Source of the DNA: Chloroflexota bacterium
Lineage (GTDB): Bacteria > Chloroflexota > Anaerolineae > J036 > Brachytrichaceae
Direction of reading: 5' to 3'
DNA: 64,000 nt
Assembly (NCBI GenBank): GCA_025354985.1
Contig: JANXLU010000005.1
Span: 1 to 64,000, forward strand
The notes under the pieces are model-generated. The model was not told the DNA's origin, ran no database searches, and saw only the letters and a program-made list of their open reading frames with translations. Below are positions 17,830 to 26,426 of this stretch, piece after piece; the stretch's first letter is position 1, and the number at the start of each line of letters is the position of its first letter. A program made the position numbers and the translations under genes.

Positions 17830-19071
17830 ATGACTACCAACGGAACAACCGCGTTTGTCGCGTCGACCATGCCCATTCGCGTCAGCGCCCGAACACGCAA
17901 GGTCGCAGCCAGCGCGACCCAGGCGTTGGAAGTCAAGGTTGCGGAGATGCGCGAGGCAGGCCAAACTGTTATTTCGTTTGGTGCGGGTGAGCCGGATTTT
18001 CCCACCCCGACTGTCATTAAGGATCAGGGGCATGAGGCCATCACAACCAACCTTACCAAATATACGCCGGCTGGCGGAACAATTGCGCTACGCCGAGCCA
18101 TAGCTGCGCGCTTAAAAGAACAAACTGAGTTTGACTACAGGTACAACCAGCTTGTCGTCACGAATGGCGGCAAGGAAGCGTTGTATCTGGCGCTCATGGC
18201 ACTCTGTGACGCCGGTGATGAGGTTATTGTGCCCGCGCCATACTGGGTCAGCTATCCTGAAATGGTCAAACTGTCTGACGCCACGCCAGTGATCATTTCT
18301 ACGGGAATCGAAACCGGCTTTAAGGTCACTCGTGCGATGCTGGATGCTCACACTACGCCGAAAACACGCGCCATTCTCTTGTGTTCGCCGAGCAACCCAA
18401 CCGGGGCTGTTTACACCCGGTCGGAATTGGAAATGATTGCCGATTGGATGCGCTCAAACCAGGCCATAGTCATTACGGACGAACTATACGACAACATCGT
18501 GTATGACGACAAATATGTCCGCTGGCTTGAGGCGGCACCGGATCTCATCGAGCGCACAATCATTGTCAACGGTCTGAGTAAAAGTGTAGCCATGACCGGC
18601 TGGCGCATCGGATTCGCCGCCAGCGCGAGAGACGAATACGCCCGGGCGATGCAAAAGGTTCAAAGCCACAGCACGTCGCATCCATCCAGCGTTAGCCAGC
18701 ATGCCGCGCTCAAAGCTTATACAACCGACCTGAGCGCTGAAATCGGGGCAATGGTTGCCTCGTTCAAACAGCGGCGGGGCGCGATTGTCGCAGCACTAAA
18801 CAATATACCCGGAGTGGTGTGCGCGTTGCCACCTGGAGCCTTTTATGTATTCCCGGACGTGCGGGGTCTATTTGGAAAACCACTCGCGAGTGGTGCGGTG
18901 CTTCACACGAGCCAGGAAGTATCAATGTATCTGCTGGAAACTGCCAAGGTAGCAGTAACCCACGGCGAGGCCTTTGGAGCACCCGGGTACATACGGCTCA
19001 GTTATGCGACCAGCCAGGAAATTATCAACGAGGGTGTCCGCCGAATGGCTACGGCACTTAGGATCGCTTAA
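17830..19071 (+). CDS. Pyridoxal-phosphate aminotransferase, aspartate aminotransferase-like (class I)
   Basis: A 413-residue fold-type I aminotransferase of the I-gamma AspC type found in many bacteria. Visible: SFGAGEPDFPTP near 57, KYTPAGG near 77, the NPTGAVY segment near 193, the YDNIVYDD aspartate/tyrosine strand, and the PLP lysine in GLSKSVAMTGWRIG near 255. Aspartate-oxoglutarate transamination is the likely reaction, though related enzymes use aromatic or prephenate substrates. ATG 17830 is chosen because upstream codons overlap the previous gene and are not family-like. Its TAA overlaps the ATG of a REP-transposase relative (TAATG). Confidence 0.88.
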   Translation: MTTNGTTAFVASTMPIRVSARTRKVAASATQALEVKVAEMREAGQTVISFGAGEPDFPTPTVIKDQGHEAITTNLTKYTPAGGTIALRRAIAARLKEQTEFDYRYNQLVVTNGGKEALYLALMALCDAGDEVIVPAPYWVSYPEMVKLSDATPVIISTGIETGFKVTRAMLDAHTTPKTRAILLCSPSNPTGAVYTRSELEMIADWMRSNQAIVITDELYDNIVYDDKYVRWLEAAPDLIERTIIVNGLSKSVAMTGWRIGFAASARDEYARAMQKVQSHSTSHPSSVSQHAALKAYTTDLSAEIGAMVASFKQRRGAIVAALNNIPGVVCALPPGAFYVFPDVRGLFGKPLASGAVLHTSQEVSMYLLETAKVAVTHGEAFGAPGYIRLSYATSQEIINEGVRRMATALRIA

Positions 19072-19607
19072 TGTCAACCAAGTCGCCGTTTCCCAGGCAT
19101 CGTCGACCCTATGAAGAGCGTCCGACGCACAATACGTCCGTTGCCGGTCGCTACTTTATTACCCTCGTGACGGTCGACCAACAAAACCTGTTTGTATCGC
19201 GCGCCGCCGTTGACGCCTTGGCTGCGAGCTGGACTGGTCTAAAGCAACATTACAAAGGGCTGTCTCTCGGATCTTTTGTTGCCATGCCAAATCATGTGCA
19301 CGGTATTCTGACCATCCTGCCGGGAGGAGCTCGGCATGCCAGAGGCGCGGATCAGGCATCTGCAGCCGCAAAAGCCAAGGCGATGGGCCGCAGCCTGCCA
19401 CGTATTGGTCTGCCACAGATTCTCGGCGTTTTCAAATCAGAAACCGCCCGTGCGGTAAATCAGATGCGTTCAACGGACGAGGCGCCGGTATGGACAGAAA
19501 TAATTCAGGATCATGTCATTCTCGATAACCGCGAGCTAAAGGCGCTCGAACAACATATAGCGAACAACGTTGCCGGCTGGCCGGATGACGAATACTTCAC
19601 ACCATAA
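19071..19607 (+). CDS. REP-associated (Y1/HUH) transposase-like protein without the catalytic tyrosine
   Basis: A 178-residue Y1_Tnp-fold protein of the RAYT (TnpA_REP) group. The strand GRYFITLVT and the HUH motif AMPNHVHGIL (His75, His77) are intact. In relatives the catalytic tyrosine precedes an (E/D)H pair in a NYYEHIIR-like helix. Here that helix reads WTEIIQDHVILDN, with Ile145 and Gln146, so no tyrosine is available. It is fused by TAATG to the aminotransferase stop, an unusual position for a mobile gene. No REP palindromes or target duplications are seen beside it. It may be a domesticated DNA-binding protein or a decayed transposase. Confidence 0.8.
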   Translation: MSTKSPFPRHRRPYEERPTHNTSVAGRYFITLVTVDQQNLFVSRAAVDALAASWTGLKQHYKGLSLGSFVAMPNHVHGILTILPGGARHARGADQASAAAKAKAMGRSLPRIGLPQILGVFKSETARAVNQMRSTDEAPVWTEIIQDHVILDNRELKALEQHIANNVAGWPDDEYFTP

Positions 19608-19699
19608 GTTCACAATTTTCGCTGCACTGTGGCCAACCCGGTTGGACGGTCGGGTAATGCAGTAATTTGGCTTGTTCTTCTGCCGCTATCATCGGCGCC

Positions 19700-19969
19700 A
19701 TGTGCCGCAATATCAAACCGTTGAACAACTTTGAGCCGCCCGCCACTGACGAAGAAATTCACCAAGCCGCGCTGCAATTTGTCCGCAAGATTAGCGGCAC
19801 GGTCCGACCGAGCGCGGGCAATCAGATGAATTTTGATCAGGCTGTTGAAGATATATCCCTCATCTCCGCCCGCCTGATTCGCGGACTGATTACTCAAGCA
19901 CCCGCGCGCAACCGCGAGGTCGAGGGTGCCAAGGCTCGCGCGCGCAACACCGTCCGATTTGGCAGATGA
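19700..19969 (+). CDS. DUF2277 family small protein
   Basis: An 89-residue protein beginning MCRNIKPLNNFEPPATDEEI, an almost invariant opening of DUF2277. It is followed by AALQFVRKISG and a charged C-terminal half. The family is common in actinobacteria and Chloroflexi and has no assigned function; the conserved Cys2 is a notable feature. The ATG at 19700 is set by the family N terminus. It is monocistronic, 92 bases after the transposase relative, and converges on the acyl-CoA dehydrogenase with 66 bases between. Confidence 0.85.
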   Translation: MCRNIKPLNNFEPPATDEEIHQAALQFVRKISGTVRPSAGNQMNFDQAVEDISLISARLIRGLITQAPARNREVEGAKARARNTVRFGR

Positions 19970-20035
19970 TATGAAACCAGGCGCCGGTAACATGTGAGCA
20001 GCCAGTCAAGGCCCTAATCACTTGCCTGTGGATTC

Positions 20036-21826
20036 TCAATACCAATCATTAGCCATATCGAGTGCGCCTGGCGCGCCACACACGACCGTCTGCGCAAGGC
20101 CCGCCGCAGCGCTCAATACATGGTCACTATAGAACCTTGCCGTCACAATCTTGGCCTTGTAAAAATTCTCACTACGTCCGGCATCAATCTCTGTCTGCGC
20201 GATCATGGCCGCACGCGCGAGTTGCCACCCACCTGCGACGATACCCAGCAATTCAAGAAAAGGCACTGCACCGACAGAAACTGCCGTGGCGTCCGCGCCA
20301 AACTGCGCGGCAATATACGTGCCCGCCCGCCTAACCGCGCGGACGCCGTCCGCCAAGGCGGCGCGGATTGCCGCAAAGTGGTCGCCGTCAAACTTAGCAA
20401 GTTCGGCGGCGACCGTGTCAATTTCATCCAGTACAGCAAATAAGGTGGCTCCACTCTCGCGACCTATTTTTCGACCGATCAAATCGTTGGCTTGAATTCC
20501 GGTTGTCCCTTCATAGATTGTCGCAATACGCGCGTCGCGAAAATATTGAGCGGCGCCGGTCTCCTCTATATATCCCATCCCGCCATGAACTTGAATGCCC
20601 AGCGATGTGATTTGCTGACCATTTTCGGTAAACCAACCCTTTACAACCGGGATCATCAAATCAACAAACTGTTGATTCTGCTTTCGAATCGCGGCATCCG
20701 GATGTCGAATAGCAAAATCGTGTCGGGCCGCAACAACGTAGGCCAGAGAACGCATAGCTTCAATTTTGCTCCGCATCATCAACAACATCCGTTTCACATC
20801 CGGGTGATGAATAATTGTGACCGATTCCTTCCCACCCGTCAAGCTCCTGCTCTGTACGCGGGTGCGCGCGTATGCGCGAGCCTTTTGATAGGCGGCCTCC
20901 GAGATGCCCAGCCCCTCCAGGCCGACCGAAAATCGCGCACTATTCATCATGATGAACATATATTCCAAGCCGCGATTCTCTTCACCAACCAGGTAACCCA
21001 GTGCACCACCCTTGTCGCCGTAGCTCATCGAGCACGTCGGACTGGCATGAATTCCCAACTTGTGTTCAATCCCAGTGCATACAACGTCGTTCGGTTCACC
21101 GAGCTGACCGCTTGTTGAAACCAGTATTTTGGGGACCAGGAACATGCTTATTCCGCGCACTCCCGCCGGTGCAGTTGGAGTGCGCGCCAGCACGAGGTGA
21201 ATAATGTTTTCCGTCCAATCCTGTTCACCATACGTGATGAAGATTTTTTGGCCCACGATGCGATAGGTCCCATCTGCTTGCGGTGTAGCCCGCGTGCGGA
21301 TAAGACTGAGGTCGGTCCCTGCTTGTGGCTCGGTGAGGTTCATGGTGCCGGCCCAAGTTCCAGCGATCATTTTGGGCAGAAACTGATGCTTTAGCGGCTC
21401 GCTCGCGCACAACGTTAGTGCTTCTATGGCGCCGACCGTTAGCAACGGGGCAAGAGAGAACGACAAGTTTGCCGAGCGCCACATTTCCTGCACTGCCGCG
21501 ACAATTAACTTTGGCATTCCCTGCCCGCCAAATTCGGGGTCACACCCCAATCCATTCCATCCCGCCGCCACATACTGCTGATAGGCGTCCTTAAATCCAG
21601 CGGGCGTAGCAACGCGGTAATCGACCCACTGTGCACCCTCGCGATCACCGGTGTGGTTTAGTGGAGACAGCACCTTGGAGGCGAATCTCCCTGATTCTTG
21701 TAAAACGGCGTCTGCGAACTCGGCTGTAACCTCCTCGCAACCCGGGAGATTTTGCACGTCATCCAAACCGGACAACCGGGTCAGACAAAAGAGTTGATCT
21801 TTAAGCGGTGCTGCGTAAATATCCAT
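20036..21826 (-). CDS. Acyl-CoA dehydrogenase, long form with C-terminal extension (DmdC/FadE5-like)
   Basis: A 596-residue flavoprotein of the long acyl-CoA dehydrogenase branch that includes FadE5 and DmdC, catalysing alpha-beta dehydrogenation of an acyl-CoA. The FAD/substrate segment MNLTEPQAGTDLSLIRT lies near 160, the FITYGEQDW strand near 195, and the base is Glu in TIYEGTTGIQANDLIGRKI near 437. The last 130 residues form the extra helical domain of this branch. The substrate chain cannot be read from sequence. It lies 23 bases after the response regulator on the same strand. Confidence 0.9.
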   Translation of the reverse strand: MDIYAAPLKDQLFCLTRLSGLDDVQNLPGCEEVTAEFADAVLQESGRFASKVLSPLNHTGDREGAQWVDYRVATPAGFKDAYQQYVAAGWNGLGCDPEFGGQGMPKLIVAAVQEMWRSANLSFSLAPLLTVGAIEALTLCASEPLKHQFLPKMIAGTWAGTMNLTEPQAGTDLSLIRTRATPQADGTYRIVGQKIFITYGEQDWTENIIHLVLARTPTAPAGVRGISMFLVPKILVSTSGQLGEPNDVVCTGIEHKLGIHASPTCSMSYGDKGGALGYLVGEENRGLEYMFIMMNSARFSVGLEGLGISEAAYQKARAYARTRVQSRSLTGGKESVTIIHHPDVKRMLLMMRSKIEAMRSLAYVVAARHDFAIRHPDAAIRKQNQQFVDLMIPVVKGWFTENGQQITSLGIQVHGGMGYIEETGAAQYFRDARIATIYEGTTGIQANDLIGRKIGRESGATLFAVLDEIDTVAAELAKFDGDHFAAIRAALADGVRAVRRAGTYIAAQFGADATAVSVGAVPFLELLGIVAGGWQLARAAMIAQTEIDAGRSENFYKAKIVTARFYSDHVLSAAAGLAQTVVCGAPGALDMANDWY

Positions 21827-21849
21827 GAAAAATCTCCAACGAAGCTAGT

Positions 21850-22275
21850 TCATTGAATCCATTTGGCCATCATTTCACGCATGGCATCCTGGCTGACCGG
21901 TTTGGCCAGATAATCATCCATACCGGCTGCAAGACACAATTCCCGATCGCCTTCCATAACGTTGGCAGTCATGGCAATAATCGGCGTCCGCCCCTCTTTG
22001 CCAGTCTCCTCAACCCGGCGAATTTCCTGGGTGGCCGCGTAACCATCCATAACCGGCATGTTGCAATCCATCAAGATCAGGCTAAACCGTGCCCCCGGCT
22101 GCATAAATGCAGCGACACATTCGCGGCCGTTTAGCACCGCCAATGTCACATAGCCCAACCGGCTAAGCTGGATTTCCGCTACTTTGCGATTGGCAAGGTT
22201 ATCCTCGGCGAGCAAAATTAATCCGTGCGGGTTCCGGTGTGCTTCGCCACTATCCATCGTTGAATAAACTTCCAT
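21850..22275 (-). CDS. Single-domain response regulator (CheY-like receiver)
   Basis: A 141-residue receiver domain without an output domain. The acidic pair is AEDN near 23-25, the phosphoacceptor Asp is in LMDCNMPVMDG near 70, followed by AMTAN (Thr) near 103 and the conserved Lys in AKPVS near 125. The DCNMPVMDG pattern is common in receivers linked to hybrid histidine kinases. No kinase is adjacent. It lies 72 bases after topA. A 20-residue tail precedes the domain, and Met7 is an alternative start. Confidence 0.9.
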   Translation of the reverse strand: MEVYSTMDSGEAHRNPHGLILLAEDNLANRKVAEIQLSRLGYVTLAVLNGRECVAAFMQPGARFSLILMDCNMPVMDGYAATQEIRRVEETGKEGRTPIIAMTANVMEGDRELCLAAGMDDYLAKPVSQDAMREMMAKWIQ

Positions 22276-22347
22276 CTAAGCCAACCTAGAGCACTGTTAG
22301 GCCAAAGTGACAATTAGCGCGCTAACGTCTGATAAACGATTGTAGCT

Positions 22348-24882
22348 TCAATCGGCTGTATCCGGTAGATCTATTACAGTCTCGCAAACTAGGCATTTGG
22401 CACGACCTTTGCCAGCCTCCACCATCAGACCTCCATCACCGTTTGGGCACTTAACGTTCGCCAACGGCTTGTTCCACGTGGTGAAATCGCAGGCTGGATA
22501 GTTCGCGCAACCATAGAAAACGCGCTTGCCCTTTTTCATTCGTTTCTCCACCAGCATGCCGCCATCTTTGGGGCAACACACGCCCGGCAGACCAATTTGT
22601 TCCGTGTGCCGGCACTTTGGGAATCGATTGCAACCGATAAATTTTCCAAACCGGCTCTGTCGATAAATTAGCTGACCTTCACCACACGTTGGGCATGTGC
22701 GCCCGACCAGTTCGATCTTGCGCTCAATTGGCACGATCGTCACACCAGCTATCTTCACAGCATCGCGAAAGGGATCAAAGAATTCATGCAAAACCGGCAC
22801 CCATTCCCGTTGTGCGGTTTCGATCCGATCCAGATCTTCTTCAACGTGTGCCGTAAAACCGACGTCAATATATCGGGCGAAGTTGCCCACTAACATGTCA
22901 TTGACCTGAAATCCCAGCTCGGTGGGGCGAAGCTGTTTGCCCTCTCGATATACGTAATCGCGGCTCTGGATCACCGTCATGATGCTGGCATATGTACTTG
23001 GACGACCGATGCCCTCCTCCTCCAGCCGACGAATTAGGCTCGCCTCCGTATACCTTGGCGGAGGTTGCGTAAAGTGCTGACCCGGAAGCAGTCTCACAAG
23101 ATCAAGTGGCTCGCCGGACGCCAACTCGGGCAGACGCTTGTCCGAAGCATCCTCCACCGATTCATCTCCCTCATCGTGTCCCTCTTCGTAAACCTTGAGA
23201 AATCCGGCAAATTTGATAATCGATCCACTGGCACGAAACAAATACTCCGACCCGGAGGTAAGGGCCATCGTCGCCTGGTCGGTGCCAGAAGCCGCGGCAT
23301 GCGAATCCGGAATCGCTTCAACGTCAACCACCGTTACGTCAAAGATGGCGTTATCCATCTGGCTCGCAACAAATCGCTTCCAAATGAGGTCATAGGTGCG
23401 CAGCTGATCTTTGTCAAGGTATTGCTTCAGTGACTCCGGTGTTCGCAACACACTCGTCGGGCGAATAGCTTCATGTGCTTCCTGGGCGTTCTTTGACCTG
23501 GTTACATATGTTGGCGACTCGACCGGCAAAAACGATTCGCCATACCGTTCGGCGATGAAGACGCGCGCTTCCGCCTGTGCGCTGGTTGCCACGTTTACCG
23601 AATCCGTGCGCATATATGTGATCAGCCCGATGGTGCCCTCGCCAACGTCCATGCCTTCATACAATTGTTGTGCTGCACTCATCGTGCGCCGAGCATTGAA
23701 TCCAAGTTTTCGGCTTGCCTCCTGCTGAAGCGTGCTCGTGGTGAATGGTGCCGCGGGCTTACGTTGGCGTTCCTTTCGATCCACCTTGAGCACCTGATAG
23801 CTTGACCCTTCGAGTGCCCGCACGATTCCGGTTGCGTCGGTTTCATTTTTTAAGTCCGGGTCCTGACCGCGGACCTTATGCAGCTTGGCAATGAACGAAT
23901 TTACACCTTTCGCCTTTGCAGAGGCGCCAAGGGTCTCGGCCACGCCTTGTTCCGCCAAAATCTTGGCAAGCTCGGCTTCCAACGACCAATATTCCACAGG
24001 GATGAACGCTAAAATGTCGCGTTCACGCTCGCACACCAACCGCAATGCCACACTCTGAACACGTCCGGCGCTAAGCCCTTTTCGCCCCATCTTCTCCCGC
24101 AACAACGGACTAAGCGTATATCCCACCAACCGATCGAGGATTCGGCGGGCCTGTTGCGAGTTTACGAGGTTTATGTCGACATCTCTCGGATGCTTAAAGG
24201 CCTCATCAATGGCGTGCGGCGTGATTTCGTGGAACTCGACCCGCCTGATGGGCTTGCCTTCGATTTCCTTGTTAAGGGCATGTTGCAGGTGCCAACTGAT
24301 GGCCTCACCCTCCCGATCCGGATCGGTTGCCAGCCAGATTTCGCGTGCGTCACGTGCAACCAGTTGCAGCTCCTTTACCGTCTTCTTCTTCGCCATCGGA
24401 ATGACATACGTCGGCGCAAAATCATTGTCAATATCCACACCCAGCCGATTCTTTGGCAGGTCGCGAATGTGTCCTACGCTGGGCCGAACGTTAAATCCCT
24501 TGCCGAGGAACTTGCCAATTGTTCGAGCCTTGGTTGGGGATTCAACGATGACCAGTGGCACGCCTGTTCGGGTTTGTACTCGATTGGCGGCCGGTCTGGA
24601 TCCTGACGGCTTCTTTATTGTCGCGCTCGTTTCCGATCCGCCCGCACTGACTTTGGCTACCTTGCGTATTTTGGGCTCCCCTGCAGGTTTTGCAACCCGC
24701 GGAACCCGGACCACCACGGGTGGTGTTAACGAGGCGTGTGCCTCAGTTCGCCCCATTTTGAAGAGTTTGTTGCCACACACGGTACAGAATCCGGACGTGA
24801 CCGGTGACCCGTTCGCAAAAAAGGTGGCTTTTTCATCGCGCATGGCGCGCTTTAGGCGGCAATTAAAACAATATGCTTCCAT
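22348..24882 (-). CDS. topA: DNA topoisomerase I with N-terminal DUF5679 zinc module
   Basis: Type IA topoisomerase that relaxes negative supercoils. Residues 1-45 (AYCFNCRLKRAM ... GFCTVCGNKLFKMG) form a DUF5679-type four-cysteine module, followed by a basic linker to about 108. The core begins PLVIVESPTKARTIGKFLG (Toprim), with DPDREGEA near 185 and the active tyrosine in ITYMRTDSV. C-terminal zinc fingers follow: CPTCGEG...CNRFPKC, CCPKDGG...CANYPAC, and a third (CPNGDGG...CLVC) that has lost its second cysteine. At 844 residues it is typical apart from the N-terminal module. No partner gene is adjacent. Confidence 0.95.
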   Translation of the reverse strand: MEAYCFNCRLKRAMRDEKATFFANGSPVTSGFCTVCGNKLFKMGRTEAHASLTPPVVVRVPRVAKPAGEPKIRKVAKVSAGGSETSATIKKPSGSRPAANRVQTRTGVPLVIVESPTKARTIGKFLGKGFNVRPSVGHIRDLPKNRLGVDIDNDFAPTYVIPMAKKKTVKELQLVARDAREIWLATDPDREGEAISWHLQHALNKEIEGKPIRRVEFHEITPHAIDEAFKHPRDVDINLVNSQQARRILDRLVGYTLSPLLREKMGRKGLSAGRVQSVALRLVCERERDILAFIPVEYWSLEAELAKILAEQGVAETLGASAKAKGVNSFIAKLHKVRGQDPDLKNETDATGIVRALEGSSYQVLKVDRKERQRKPAAPFTTSTLQQEASRKLGFNARRTMSAAQQLYEGMDVGEGTIGLITYMRTDSVNVATSAQAEARVFIAERYGESFLPVESPTYVTRSKNAQEAHEAIRPTSVLRTPESLKQYLDKDQLRTYDLIWKRFVASQMDNAIFDVTVVDVEAIPDSHAAASGTDQATMALTSGSEYLFRASGSIIKFAGFLKVYEEGHDEGDESVEDASDKRLPELASGEPLDLVRLLPGQHFTQPPPRYTEASLIRRLEEEGIGRPSTYASIMTVIQSRDYVYREGKQLRPTELGFQVNDMLVGNFARYIDVGFTAHVEEDLDRIETAQREWVPVLHEFFDPFRDAVKIAGVTIVPIERKIELVGRTCPTCGEGQLIYRQSRFGKFIGCNRFPKCRHTEQIGLPGVCCPKDGGMLVEKRMKKGKRVFYGCANYPACDFTTWNKPLANVKCPNGDGGLMVEAGKGRAKCLVCETVIDLPDTAD

Positions 24883-24965
24883 GGTTCATGGTGCGGTCCA
24901 CACGGTGACACATGGGCTTGCAAGGTGTCAACAGCGCAGCGTTGTCAGCACGCACAACCCGCAAC

Positions 24966-26045
24966 TTATTTCAAAAACTGAAGAATCCGGTCGCGAAATT
25001 GCGACACGCTGAATTGTTCGGCGTGATCCCGGATTGCGTCGGGCGCGAATGTTACCTCAGCCATCCTTTGAATTGCATGAGCGAGGGATTGTGCCGTTGG
25101 CTGGTGAAACAAAATTCCGGTCCGTCCGTCAATTACGGTGTCCAATGCACCTCCGGCCCCAAACGCGACTACCGGCTTACCGGCAGCCATGGCTTGAATG
25201 GGCGCAATCCCAAAATCTTCCTCGCCTGGAAAGATAAATGCCTTGCAGCCGGCCAGCAATGTGATGAGCTCACCATCGCTTACCCGGCCGAGACAGTGCA
25301 CCGTTGGTCCGGACATGCCTTTCAGCCGGTCACTGTCGCGTCCGCTGCCTGCAATAACCAATTCGATGCCCAGCTTATTGCATGCCTCTATAGCAAGATC
25401 CACCCGCTTATACGGCAGTAGCCGCGACACAATCAACAAGTAATTGCCCGCACGGCCGGTCTCGGTCGGCCTGAACTTATTAGTATCCACGGGCGGGTAA
25501 ATCAGTTCCGAATCTCGACCATAGCAGCGTGTGATGCGCTCTTTCACCGTACTGCTTATCGCAGCAAACTTTGTCACAACCTGGGCCGCTGCTCGTTCCC
25601 AGCGGCGCAGACCAATATTGAGCATGCGCAGAATGGGCAGCGCGGCAGCCGGGATGCGCTCCCGCGCACGGTAGGTCTCAAAATCGTAGGTGAATCGGGT
25701 AGGCGTTAGGCAAAAGCAAATGTTTCTGGCACCCTTTCCGGCCCGTGCACCAATGCAAAAGGCACTCTTGTTGCTCAATAACACGTCGTATTCGTCGGGA
25801 ATCCGCCTGCTCGCCCAAAGTGCGGCAAAAATCGGCATGTAGCGTTGATGCTTGCGATAGACGTCCGGCAATCTGTCCATCCACGAAGCGCGAATATCCC
25901 AGCGCTGCCAGGAGGCTGGCATGCGCATGCGATCATAGATACTGGTATAAACCGGAGAAGCGGGATAGAGGCTGTGCAGAACCTCCAGAACATCCTCTGC
26001 GCCGCCGATCTGGTTGAGCCAGTCGTGCACAAGCGCCAACTTCAT
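24966..26045 (-). CDS. Glycosyltransferase family 4
   Basis: A 359-residue GT-B glycosyltransferase. The N terminus ALVHDWLNQIGGAEDVL is typical of GT4 enzymes that build surface glycans. In the C-terminal half are SRLLPYKRVDLAIEA near 205 and the donor-binding E-x7-E region FPGEEDFGIAPIQAMAAGKP near 270. It is cytoplasmic or peripheral to the membrane; sugar and acceptor are unknown. It starts three bases after the SCP2 gene ends and precedes topA by 83 bases. It probably adds a sugar to the polysaccharide made by the gmd/manC/Wzz genes elsewhere in the window. Confidence 0.88.
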   Translation of the reverse strand: MKLALVHDWLNQIGGAEDVLEVLHSLYPASPVYTSIYDRMRMPASWQRWDIRASWMDRLPDVYRKHQRYMPIFAALWASRRIPDEYDVLLSNKSAFCIGARAGKGARNICFCLTPTRFTYDFETYRARERIPAAALPILRMLNIGLRRWERAAAQVVTKFAAISSTVKERITRCYGRDSELIYPPVDTNKFRPTETGRAGNYLLIVSRLLPYKRVDLAIEACNKLGIELVIAGSGRDSDRLKGMSGPTVHCLGRVSDGELITLLAGCKAFIFPGEEDFGIAPIQAMAAGKPVVAFGAGGALDTVIDGRTGILFHQPTAQSLAHAIQRMAEVTFAPDAIRDHAEQFSVSQFRDRILQFLK

Positions 26046-26048
26046 GGA

Positions 26049-26381
26049 TTACCGGGTCGCCAAACCCGCGACAAACATGCTTTGAAAGCGCATCATCAGA
26101 CCCAGATCGCCTGAAACACGCAGCTTCCCATTCATAAACGCCGCGGTTGAATCCAGCGTGCCGGCCAGGATATCCATCCAATCCTTGGATGCCACCTCCA
26201 CGGTGGCATTTGGCTGGTCTGCATGCCCTGTTACAAGCTTCGCCGCGCCATCCTTTATCATGATGTGATAGTCACCCCCATCGATTCCGGTTAGCTTCAT
26301 TTGCACCGTCGCGTCTATTCCTTTGGCCTTGCTGGCATCAAAGTGCCTGACCATTTCCGACAATCCTTCCTGTGACGTCAT
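26049..26381 (-). CDS. SCP2 sterol-carrier domain protein
   Basis: A 110-residue single-domain SCP2 protein, a fold that binds hydrophobic ligands such as acyl chains or sterols. The family pattern is visible: IDATVQMKLTGIDGGDYHIMIKDG, then ATVEVASKDWMDILAGTLDSTAAFMNGKLRVSGD split across residues 58-92, and a final helix. No enzyme domain is attached. It is 3 bases upstream of the glycosyltransferase on the same strand and divergent from the beta-lactamase-fold gene at 26427. Ligand and role are unknown. Confidence 0.85.
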   Translation of the reverse strand: MTSQEGLSEMVRHFDASKAKGIDATVQMKLTGIDGGDYHIMIKDGAAKLVTGHADQPNATVEVASKDWMDILAGTLDSTAAFMNGKLRVSGDLGLMMRFQSMFVAGLATR

Positions 26382-26426
26382 TGTGTTTTCCTCTGAAAAT
26401 GATTGTACCTGCTAGAATCTCTCGCG

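Noticed and set aside
19608-19699. REP palindrome belonging to the transposase relative
   Set aside because: A CCAACC-C-GGTTGG hairpin at 19633-19645 is present but single and lacks the GTAG-type foot expected of a REP, so no claim is made.
20492-21118. 208-codon plus-strand frame opposite the acyl-CoA dehydrogenase
   Set aside because: Antisense to catalytic motifs of the real gene and without recognisable features.
24173-25012. 279-codon plus-strand frame opposite topA
   Set aside because: Serine/arginine-rich, no domain pattern, and fully antisense to conserved topA segments.
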